DNA of 64,000 bases from Scytonema sp. UIC 10036. GTDB lineage: Bacteria > Cyanobacteriota > Cyanobacteriia > Cyanobacteriales > Nostocaceae. The stretch covers positions 37,889-101,888 of the forward strand of contig NZ_WJFC01000021.1 of the NCBI RefSeq assembly GCF_009725235.1, in the 5' to 3' direction. The translations under genes were made by a program, and so were the position numbers. The first letter of the stretch is position 1. The number at the start of each line of letters is the position of its first letter. The notes beneath the pieces were generated by a model. It was given only the letters and a program-made list of their open reading frames with translations, did no database searches and had not been told where the DNA came from. Shown here in pieces: positions 57,177 to 64,000 of this stretch.

Positions 57177-58695
57177 ACTGAGCTAACAAGTTAAGGATAT
57201 TGTTTTCTGAATATCCTTTGTCTTGATTTTCTCTAATGGTAGATTGCAGAGTTCTGAGACGTTCAATCGCTGTATTTTTATCTGTCAGCAAACCGAGCAA
57301 TTTATTTTTAATCATTGGCAAGATCGGACGGTAAGGAAACTCTGTCTTTTGCTCAGATAAATGATACTCTGTCACTAAAGCATGGCTTTTCAATAGTTTT
57401 ATTTGCCCTTGAGAAATTTCACTGCATATCTGATTGACAAATTCACTTATAGTAAACTTCATGACCATAGGCTGAAGCGTAAACATGACTTCATTGTCTT
57501 CTGCTGTTTTCTCAATAAGCGATCGCCATCCCAATGAGGTCAGTACTTCTAGCAACACTGATGATGTTATTTGTGATTTTACATACAACTGTAACTGTAA
57601 TATTGATATGGGCTGTTGTTGGAGAGCCAACCAGTACATAATCTCTTTTTCTAAGCTAGACAAACGTTTAAACTGTTGAGATAAAAGTATGCTGATATCA
57701 CCAAGTATAATTGTCTTCTCTTCAAGAAAGGTGGTGACACTTCCATTAAATGACTCATGAATAATAGTAGAAACAATTTGTAAAGCTAGGGGATGACCCC
57801 TGTAGATTCTAATCAAATCTTCCCAGGCATTGCCATCGCGCAGTAACTCTTTATCTTTCAAAATTTCTTCAGCTTCTGATAACTGTAAACCTGTCAGCTT
57901 GTAAGAGCGCACAGGTGAATTTTTTCGTTCTTTGAAGGCAATTTCTCTAGGTTTTTCTCGACTCAGAAGCAGCAAACAACTTTTCGTAGAAGTTTCTGTC
58001 CATCGTTTAAGAAGTTCCCCATAACCTTCATATCCAGGAAGATAGGAAACCGTGCGATCCCCGTTTTGTAAAACAGCATCAAAATCATCTAACACTATAA
58101 GACAGCGATGATTTCGCAAACAACCCATGAGTTGTGATATGTTTTGACTCAAGCCTTGAGCAGCATCTGCTTCCCATTCTGGAGATAAAAAGCGTAACAT
58201 AGTTGCCAAAATATCTTCCAACGGAGGGGATGAGCGCAAAGACCTCCAAAAGAGGTAGTCTACTTGATTCCGAATATTATTAACTAGTTCTGCAGCTAGG
58301 TAAGTTTTGCCAATTCCCCCAATTCCACACAGCGCTACCAAGCGGCAATTTTCTTTTACGATCCACTGTTCTAAAAGCGATAGCTCTTCTTTGCGACCGT
58401 AAAAATCATAAGCTTCAGGTGCGTCACCCAAATCTTGTCTTGACATTTGGTGTGTTTGATGATATAAAAGAGAATTTTTGTCAACAATCTCCTCCCAATT
58501 AACTCCGACAGCATTACAAATAGCAATAAAATACTCTGGTTTTATGGGTCGCTTTCTTTCCCAAAATCGCCTCAAGGTTGCTCTCGAAGCATATGCTGTT
58601 TGCCACCATATGGGCGTTTGGGTTTTAGTCCAACCCTTTTGTTTTCTGGCTTTGTCAACAATCTCCAAACCTTCTTGAGATGCTCTAAAACCCAT
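57157..58695 (-). CDS. NB-ARC STAND protein with N-terminal HTH-like domain
   Basis: The 512-residue product starts with a helix-turn-helix-like region (WWQTAYASRATLRRFWERKR and ICNAVGVNWEEIVD, residues 31-72). The NB-ARC ATPase has P-loop CGIGGIGKT (123-131), RCLIVLDDFDAV and GYEGYGELLKRWTE. It ends in a short helical region without TPR or WD40 repeats. Proteins of this type are frequent in cyanobacteria and may be transcriptional switches. The gene overlaps the LysR pseudogene at the 3' end by 20 bases. Confidence 0.87.
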   Translation of the reverse strand: MGFRASQEGLEIVDKARKQKGWTKTQTPIWWQTAYASRATLRRFWERKRPIKPEYFIAICNAVGVNWEEIVDKNSLLYHQTHQMSRQDLGDAPEAYDFYGRKEELSLLEQWIVKENCRLVALCGIGGIGKTYLAAELVNNIRNQVDYLFWRSLRSSPPLEDILATMLRFLSPEWEADAAQGLSQNISQLMGCLRNHRCLIVLDDFDAVLQNGDRTVSYLPGYEGYGELLKRWTETSTKSCLLLLSREKPREIAFKERKNSPVRSYKLTGLQLSEAEEILKDKELLRDGNAWEDLIRIYRGHPLALQIVSTIIHESFNGSVTTFLEEKTIILGDISILLSQQFKRLSSLEKEIMYWLALQQQPISILQLQLYVKSQITSSVLLEVLTSLGWRSLIEKTAEDNEVMFTLQPMVMKFTISEFVNQICSEISQGQIKLLKSHALVTEYHLSEQKTEFPYRPILPMIKNKLLGLLTDKNTAIERLRTLQSTIRENQDKGYSENNILNLLAQFNESSQ

Positions 58696-58771
58696 ACTTG
58701 GCTTTTACGAGTGTTCATCTTTAATTGTGTCGCAATTTCTAAAATATTTGCCAGTTCTAACACAATCTGCT

Positions 58772-60004
58772 CTATACTTCTCTTTTACTGCAATCCATGG
58801 ATGATTTAAGACTAAATGCAAATCCGGCAGTTAACAGCGTCAACACACCAGTCACCCAGAAAGAAATGCTGTAGTTGATACTAACGAGCAAACCTGCTGT
58901 AGCAGGACCAAATGCATTAGAAATACTTAGGTAGGAAGCATTAATTCCTTGAATTTCACCTTGTTCGCGATCGCTACTATTTAGAGATAAGATAGTGCTA
59001 ATAAGTGGAATAGGAAACGAATTGGTGATACCTAACAAGCACGCCAAAATGAAGAAAGCAGACATCGTTGGAAAAATAGGGATCAGTAGAAAAATTATGG
59101 CCCGTCCAGCGATCGCAACGGTCAAAATATCAGCAAGATTAAACCGTTTGGTCAGTGGTTCGACAGCAAAAATTTGTGTGATAACACCAACTGCACCAAT
59201 TAGGGTGAATACGAATGCTAAAGTTTGAACATCTTGATTGAGAATCTTCAAGAAAAACGGTTGAAACGCAAAGGTAAAAATAGTAAAGGTGAAGCCACTA
59301 AAAAACGTGAGTAGAAAGGCTTGACCAAGTTTTGGTCGTAGTGAGGAGCGCAAGATTTTGCCAAACCCAAACATTTGCCAACTGAGTTTGACTTCCTCTG
59401 ACTTTTGTAAAGTTTCCGGAAGCAAAAACCAAGTGATACCAACAGCGAAAAGAGCTATGTTGGCTGCAGCAAAAAAGCTCATTCCTACTGAAGAAATACC
59501 AGGAACAGTCGGTAGCTGTTGAGCAAAGTAGCTGATAACAGGACCAGTAACAAATCCTAGGCGAAATGCAGCATCAAACAATCCAAATGCTTTGGGGCGA
59601 TTAACTGGTGTAGTTGTGTCTGTGATGACTGCTTTAGCAATAGAATTGTTCCCTCCCGTAAGACCATCAAAAATGCGAGCAGCAAATAGCAACCAGGCAA
59701 AAGGCGCAAAGCTTGCAATCAAATTCGCCCCTACAGTTCCCAACAAGCTAATAATGAGAAGGGGCTTTCGTCCCATAAAATCGGAGAAGCGACCCAAAAT
59801 AGGAGTAGCTAAGAATTGAGCAATGGCATAACTTGTTGTGAGTAAACTGGCTTGAAAATCGTTAAGACCAAACTGTTTAGCGTAGGAATAAAGAGTTGGA
59901 AGAATAATTGTGAAACTAACAGAGTTAATAAAGGCAATGAGAGCAATAATCCAAAATTTTAGAGGTAGGTCAAACTTGGCTTTTAAGGCTTTGATTGGAT
60001 GCAT
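58772..60004 (-). CDS. MFS drug/metabolite exporter (TetA-like)
   Basis: The 410-residue product has about twelve hydrophobic segments. The MFS loop motif appears as GRFSDFMGRKPLLIISLLG, between the second and third segments. GLTGGNNSIAKAVITDTT resembles antiporter motif C. The shape fits the TetA/multidrug subgroup of 12-TMS proton antiporters. The substrate is unknown. It starts 9 bases before an AT-rich leader and a structured spacer. Confidence 0.88.
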   Translation of the reverse strand: MHPIKALKAKFDLPLKFWIIALIAFINSVSFTIILPTLYSYAKQFGLNDFQASLLTTSYAIAQFLATPILGRFSDFMGRKPLLIISLLGTVGANLIASFAPFAWLLFAARIFDGLTGGNNSIAKAVITDTTTPVNRPKAFGLFDAAFRLGFVTGPVISYFAQQLPTVPGISSVGMSFFAAANIALFAVGITWFLLPETLQKSEEVKLSWQMFGFGKILRSSLRPKLGQAFLLTFFSGFTFTIFTFAFQPFFLKILNQDVQTLAFVFTLIGAVGVITQIFAVEPLTKRFNLADILTVAIAGRAIIFLLIPIFPTMSAFFILACLLGITNSFPIPLISTILSLNSSDREQGEIQGINASYLSISNAFGPATAGLLVSINYSISFWVTGVLTLLTAGFAFSLKSSMDCSKREV

Positions 60005-60140
60005 TCCCTAATTCTTTAACTGGGTTCATGCTTTATACTACCTCGTTGCATGACCTAAAACTTAACTTTTTTTTACAAACACGCTCTCACTTTTTTTCGG
60101 GAGCATCCCGTTTTGGCAATTTGCCCTCAGAATAGAATTC

Positions 60141-60250
60141 TGGAGCTATATAAATGCTCGTCCACCTACGTGGACTTCATATTAAGTCCTTGCCTTGCGG
60201 ACGAGCGTTCCTATAGCCGCGATTACGAACATCGCGGGCGTGTTTTTTCC
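60141..60250. other. Structured repeat-like element with terminator-like end
   Basis: GCTCGTCC (60156-60163) pairs with GGACGAGC (60199-60206). Inside, GTCCAC-ctac-GTGGAC and GGACTT-catatt-AAGTCC form alternative hairpins. A second stem CCGCGAT/ATCGCGG (60217-60237) is followed by a run of six T (60243-60248) on the plus strand. It sits between two minus-strand genes. Similar palindromic spacers are known from cyanobacteria. It could be a small RNA with terminator, or a palindromic mobile repeat. Confidence 0.45.
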
Positions 60251-60272
60251 AAATTGGGATGATCCCTTTTTT

Positions 60273-61289
60273 TCATCCAGTCGGTAAGGTTAAAATCTGT
60301 TTTGACAAGCGAGATTTTTGCCACAGATTAAAGCCAAAAATACAGACAATCAACCATAGTAAACCAGCTGCATAACCAGCTGCAACATCAGTAGGCCAAT
60401 GTACACCTAAATAAAGTCTACTAAAACCGATCGCCGCAATTAAGAGAATGGTCAAGGTAAAAATTTGCTTTCTTTGGTGAGGAAATTCTTTTGCCAACGT
60501 ATAGGCAATAAAGCCGTAAACCACCATTGACATCATTGCATGTCCGCTAGGAAAGCTGTGGTGACCCACATTTATAATCCAATCCCACAGCGATGGACGT
60601 GCTCTACCAAACTGTTCTTTCAACAAATAATTTAACGCCATCGCACCTAGTGTGGCTACACCAAAAGTTATGACTTCCGAACGACGATTGTAGTAGATTG
60701 GACTAGTTGCAAATGCCAAGCAAATCCATGGCAAACCCGCCGATCCACCAAGAGAAGTTATACCAACCATAATGCGATCGAGAAGTGGCGTATGCAATCT
60801 TTGAATGGCCAGCAAAATGCTTTCGTCAAGACCAAATTTGTGCAGCAATACAGTGCAAGCAATGAGAGTACCAACAGCCGTTCCCGATAGCAGAATAAGT
60901 TGTCTTCCCGCTTTGTCTATTGGTTGCTGCAAGGGTGTTTCTGCTAATATGGCTTTGCTTACAACGGCTGGGATTTTTTCCGCCTCTGACTTGAGTAATG
61001 ATTTTTCAATCTGTTGTCTATAATCAAAGACAATATTTTGGATCAGTGATGCGATCGCATTTGGGCTGCGATCGGAAGGGAAAAGAACGAGAACATTTCC
61101 TGTATAGTGATTGGCGCTCACTTGCTGAATGCCTTTCTCATCTGACAATCTGAGTTCAAGGTATCTTTTAAAAGCTTCCGAACGGTGAAGCCCATCGACT
61201 TTATATCTTGCTCTTCCTTTGACAGCAGTATGAAGTGCTCGAACTAAAGGATTTTGCTTGGGGAGTTGATTGACATGAGGAATTCCCAT
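60273..61289 (-). CDS. PAP2-type membrane phosphatase with N-terminal HMA-like domain
   Basis: The 338-residue product has an N-terminal HMA-like fold of about 110 residues (residues 25-90) without a CxxC pair. Six membrane segments follow and carry the PAP2 motifs KEQFGRARP, PSGHAM and SRLYLGVHWPTD, the phosphatase active site. It would dephosphorylate a lipid or isoprenyl phosphate at the membrane. It is preceded by a second HMA-like gene 18 bases upstream, suggesting an operon. Confidence 0.88.
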   Translation of the reverse strand: MGIPHVNQLPKQNPLVRALHTAVKGRARYKVDGLHRSEAFKRYLELRLSDEKGIQQVSANHYTGNVLVLFPSDRSPNAIASLIQNIVFDYRQQIEKSLLKSEAEKIPAVVSKAILAETPLQQPIDKAGRQLILLSGTAVGTLIACTVLLHKFGLDESILLAIQRLHTPLLDRIMVGITSLGGSAGLPWICLAFATSPIYYNRRSEVITFGVATLGAMALNYLLKEQFGRARPSLWDWIINVGHHSFPSGHAMMSMVVYGFIAYTLAKEFPHQRKQIFTLTILLIAAIGFSRLYLGVHWPTDVAAGYAAGLLWLIVCIFGFNLWQKSRLSKQILTLPTG

Positions 61290-61307
61290 TTTTCTACTTC
61301 ACAAAGG

Positions 61308-61952
61308 CTATAAATCACCCTCTCCAACAGCTTGCAGTTTTAAAGGCTGCAAACCTACATCATCTGGCTTGCTACGCTTTTGCCATCGTTTGTTGGGCAG
61401 GATAAACATGGTAGCAGATTTTAGCCTTTTAATTATATTTCTTGTGGTAGACAGTACGCGCTCCCAAGTATCTTTTCTAAATCGTTGGTACTTAATAGCA
61501 TTGTGTGCTTGGTTAAGATTACGCGTCGTGTCGATAAGGTGAATGACAGCATCAAAAACAGTTCCCACAACTGATTTTGCTGTGACTCCTGTTGGTACTA
61601 CTATGTCGGGAGCGGTTTGTATCAGATGAATGAGATGCGATCGCATTTGCTCGTCTGTTATTGTCCCTATTGGATAATCGATAACAATGGAAGCTGCAGC
61701 AGGGTTAACACGTACTTTCGTAAGTTTAGAGTCATATTCCATAACCTGCTTCAGTTTTTCGGCATAGGTAGAATCCTTAGCTAGCCGAGGAATGCGAAAA
61801 CGAATGCGTCCGGGAATTGCATGAGCAACGCTATAGGATATCCTTTGAGCTGGCGTAGTTTTATTAGCTATACTTGAGGCTGTCTTGTTAGCTGAGCGAG
61901 ACCGAGCCGGAATTATATTTTTGTTAGAATTATCTTTGTTTCTAGAAGTCAT
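61308..61952 (-). CDS. HMA-like domain protein
   Basis: The 214-residue product has a basic, disordered head (Ser/Asn/Lys/Thr, about 1-38). An HMA_2-type beta-alpha-beta fold (about 43-112) follows: VAHAIPGRIRFRIPRLA, LTKVRVNPAAASIVIDYP. The usual metal-binding CxxC is absent, as in other HMA2 domains of cyanobacteria. The C-terminal part is basic and helical. It is the first gene of the pair with PAP2. Confidence 0.75.
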   Translation of the reverse strand: MTSRNKDNSNKNIIPARSRSANKTASSIANKTTPAQRISYSVAHAIPGRIRFRIPRLAKDSTYAEKLKQVMEYDSKLTKVRVNPAAASIVIDYPIGTITDEQMRSHLIHLIQTAPDIVVPTGVTAKSVVGTVFDAVIHLIDTTRNLNQAHNAIKYQRFRKDTWERVLSTTRNIIKRLKSATMFILPNKRWQKRSKPDDVGLQPLKLQAVGEGDL

Positions 61953-62145
61953 AATCTCGTATTTTAATTTTCAAACATACAATAACTAATGTTGAGACTT
62001 TTTGATAAGAAAAGTTAAGCAAAAAGAACAAATAACCATCATAGTTTCTTATCTTACAACTTTGATAGCATTGCTATATCTAACTTTTGGAACAGAAAAA
62101 TATGGTAGGGGATGACTCAACAAGATTGGCTCTGAAAACAGAGCA

Positions 62146-62742
62146 TTGGGCTTTCATCGTTCCTTATTTCCTTCTTCTGACGAAACCATCAATAAAATCG
62201 TGGAACAGCTTGAGAGCATGAATCCAATCTCATACCCGTTAAGTAGAAACCATCTCTCAACCTTACTCGGATATTGGCAATTGGTCTATACCTCTCGCGG
62301 AACAGTCGTGACACGCACCGTAGCATCAATTCCAGATTTTTGGGGACTCATTAAAATCAAGCAGGTTTGGCAACAACTGGAGACAGGCGGTAACGAAAGC
62401 ATTTCTGCCTCCAATGGTGCTCTTTTTGATTTATCCTTCCTTGGGGAATGGCAGATACAGGCTAACGGGTTGTGGCAGTGGAGTAGCGAGCACGAGAAAG
62501 TTGCTAAGGTAAAGTTTAGTACATTTGCTATGCAAGCAACCAAGCCCTTTGGTATATCTACTTGGAGTTTTCCCGAATTAAAAATTCCGGTGTTGGAATT
62601 CTTACAAAATGAAGCCCTATGGATAACTTCCTTTCTAGATGAGGAAATGAGGGTAGGGCGAGGGGCTACAGGTAACCTATTTGTATTTCGTCGGCACTCT
62701 GTTTCTAGAGAAACGCTACAATCTGAACTAGTTTTTGATTAA
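62146..62742 (+). CDS. PAP/fibrillin family protein, 5' end uncertain
   Basis: The frame opens at TTG 62146, with ATG 62218 as later candidate. The core LLGYWQLVYTSRGTVVTRTV and IPDFWGLIKIKQVWQQLE is the plastid-lipid-associated (PAP/fibrillin) domain, a lipocalin-like thylakoid/plastoglobule protein. No fitting upstream ATG is in frame. The upstream ATG frame at 62102 (MVGDDSTRLALKTEHW) lies in another frame, so a frameshift near 62150 may have split the N-terminus. Function is in thylakoid lipid handling. Confidence 0.7.
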   Translation: MGFHRSLFPSSDETINKIVEQLESMNPISYPLSRNHLSTLLGYWQLVYTSRGTVVTRTVASIPDFWGLIKIKQVWQQLETGGNESISASNGALFDLSFLGEWQIQANGLWQWSSEHEKVAKVKFSTFAMQATKPFGISTWSFPELKIPVLEFLQNEALWITSFLDEEMRVGRGATGNLFVFRRHSVSRETLQSELVFD

Positions 62743-62837
62743 GATTCCTGTGGCTCAACTAGTAATAAATAATATGAAAGCGATCGTTTGCCACCTATTA
62801 CAACGTAAAATGAGTAAAAATACAGGCAAAGCAGAGT

Positions 62838-63881
62838 ATGGTAGCCGATCGCGAAACCATAGAATCATTTCGAGCCTTAGCACTGCAAGTGACGTGTCAT
62901 GCTATTAACCAGGTAATCGATCCCCAGGAAGTACGCTCGTTGATGCAAGACACTATCAACCGTCTGGCAAAACAAATTGCTGCAAGTATTGCGTTTATTG
63001 GTGGTGACTGTCGTTTAATTGTTCTACCAGAATATTTCCTCACAGGTTTTCCTATGGGAGAATCACTAGATGTTTGGGCAGAAAAAGCGTGTCTCGAAAT
63101 GGCTGGTGCAGAATATGAAGCGCTAGGTAAGATTGCACAGCAGTATAAAATTTTTCTCGCAGGTAACGCTTACGAGGTTGATCCAAACTTTCCAGAGCTT
63201 TACTTTCAAACTTGCTTTGTCATCGATCCTTCTGGAACGGTTGTCTTGCGCTATCGGCGACTCAATTCCATGTTTGCTCCAACTCCTCATGATGTTTGGG
63301 ATAAGTATCTCGACTGCTACGGACTAGAGGGTGTTTTTCCAGTCGCCAAAACAGCAATTGGTAATTTGGCTGCCCTTGCTTCAGAAGAAATTTTATATCC
63401 GGAAGTGGCGCGATGTTTGACAATGCGGGGGGCAGAAATTTTTCTACATTCAACTTCAGAAGTTTATAGCAAAGAACGCGCACCCAAAGAAGCAGCCAAA
63501 ATTTGCCGTGCGGTGGAAAATATGGCATATGTAGTGTCCGCAAATAGTGCAGGTATAGCTAACTCTGCTATTCCCAGTGCTTCTACTGATGGTGGCTCAA
63601 AAATTGTTGATTATAGGGGATTAATCTTAGCTGAAACTGCTTCCGGCGAGAGTATGGCAGCATTTGCAGAAATTGATTTGGCTGCTTTACGCCGCTATCG
63701 CCGCCGACCAGGGTTAAATAATTTACTTTCCCGACAGCGTATGGAACTCTACGCACAAAGTTACTCTCAATCCCACTTCTACCCAGCAAATACCATGCTG
63801 GATAAAGAAGTAGACCGCAAACATTTTATCCAGACTCAGCAAGAAACTATAGAAAGGTTAGCGAAATTGGGAGTTATATAG
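62838..63881 (+). CDS. Nitrilase-fold protein with substituted catalytic residues
   Basis: The 347-residue product has the nitrilase-superfamily frame: IVLPEYFLTGFPMGES (Glu65), FVIDPSGTVVLRYRRLNS and NLAALASEEILYPEVAR. The catalytic Lys normally found in YRK is Arg141 here. The catalytic Cys position (Cys-Tyr-Glu in most members) is Ser182. Of the Glu-Lys-Cys triad only Glu remains. The protein may be a non-hydrolytic relative or use a different chemistry. I think similar SEE-type sequences exist in other cyanobacteria, but this is not checked. Confidence 0.8.
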   Translation: MVADRETIESFRALALQVTCHAINQVIDPQEVRSLMQDTINRLAKQIAASIAFIGGDCRLIVLPEYFLTGFPMGESLDVWAEKACLEMAGAEYEALGKIAQQYKIFLAGNAYEVDPNFPELYFQTCFVIDPSGTVVLRYRRLNSMFAPTPHDVWDKYLDCYGLEGVFPVAKTAIGNLAALASEEILYPEVARCLTMRGAEIFLHSTSEVYSKERAPKEAAKICRAVENMAYVVSANSAGIANSAIPSASTDGGSKIVDYRGLILAETASGESMAAFAEIDLAALRRYRRRPGLNNLLSRQRMELYAQSYSQSHFYPANTMLDKEVDRKHFIQTQQETIERLAKLGVI

Positions 63882-63889
63882 GAATATGC

Positions 63890-64000
63890 TAATGGCTAAT
63901 AGCTAATTGCTAATAGTGAATTGCCATTAGCCATTAGCCATTAGCCATTAGCCATTAGCCATTAGCCATTAGCCATTAGCCATTAGCCATTAGCCATTAG
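63890..64000. repeat. TTAGCCA heptamer STRR array at the window edge
   Basis: After AATGGCTAATAGCTAATTGC the units become regular: TTAGCCA repeats in tandem from about 63927 to the end of the window, at least ten near-perfect copies. This is a short tandemly repeated repetitive sequence of heterocystous cyanobacteria. The array continues beyond the window. Confidence 0.92.

Noticed and set aside
63890..64000. Possible CRISPR array
   Set aside because: The units are continuous heptamers without spacers, so this is a short tandem repeat array. No other direct-repeat/spacer pattern or cas gene was seen.

Overview
The window looks like chromosomal DNA of a filamentous, probably heterocyst-forming cyanobacterium (Nostocales). 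The grounds are the dense HIP1 octamer GCGATCGC, intergenic heptamer repeats of the STRR type (for example runs of CCAAAAT and TTAGCCA), and typical lineage genes: NucA/NuiA, an NrtS-like protein, DUF4058, a PAP/fibrillin protein, a PEP-CTERM protein and several STAND-type proteins (NB-ARC, AAA-WD40, CHAT). The species cannot be named from the sequence. No rRNA, tRNA, CRISPR array or transposase gene was recognised.

Layout. Bases 1-5500 are an accessory patch: the end of a CHAT protein, DUF4058, a Panacea antitoxin with an overlapping partner, small hypotheticals and a pRiA4b-ORF3 family protein. Bases 5904-29412 are a nearly uninterrupted plus-strand locus for a phage-tail-like contractile injection system (eCIS, related to the thylakoid-anchored CIS of cyanobacteria). 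In order it holds an AAA+ ATPase, a DUF4255/Pvc16 cap protein, a cargo cassette, two sheath proteins, two tube proteins flanking a tail-chaperone/DUF6760 pair, a disordered protein, a LysM protein, a split hub/spike, PAAR, gp25, two baseplate J-type proteins, a gpI-like tail protein and a fibre-like protein. The cargo cassette has two proteins with a shared 69-residue head, one of them a DUF4157 protein with a repeat array and glycine-rich C-terminus, plus a chaperone-like protein and a DUF4365 nuclease-fold pair.

Bases 29756-33210 carry a small membrane or lipoprotein, a flavin monooxygenase and a cyclic-peptide-type ABC exporter. The monooxygenase lies between 20-bp inverted repeats, and a 468-bp partial copy sits at 41271-41738. 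Bases 33312-34713 hold an ECF sigma/anti-sigma pair. Bases 35046-37478 are a decaying redox and transport patch: a ccdA fragment, a trxB with two nonsense codons, a cupin-like fragment and an nrtS with one nonsense codon.

Bases 37540-52575 hold a large AAA-WD40 protein, an amidohydrolase, an Asp/Asn hydroxylase, a PEP-CTERM protein, a glycogen-debranching-type enzyme, the nuclease/inhibitor pair NucA-NuiA, and a trypsin-like protease followed by a LamG-like/CbxX-type AAA protein. Bases 52690-63881 hold a kinase fused to a phosphate-binding-like domain, aspartoacylase, a LysR gene broken by a nonsense codon, an NB-ARC regulator, an MFS transporter, an HMA/PAP2 pair, a fibrillin-type protein and a nitrilase-fold protein whose catalytic triad looks substituted. 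The window ends in a TTAGCCA heptamer array.

The most notable signals are the injection system with its modular cargo genes, a candidate -1 frameshift joining two of its morphogenesis proteins, a 20-bp repeat family that brackets the monooxygenase and also sits upstream of injection-system genes, a 107-bp MITE with relatives inside the injection-system locus, and a cluster of single-codon nonsense lesions in otherwise well-preserved genes.
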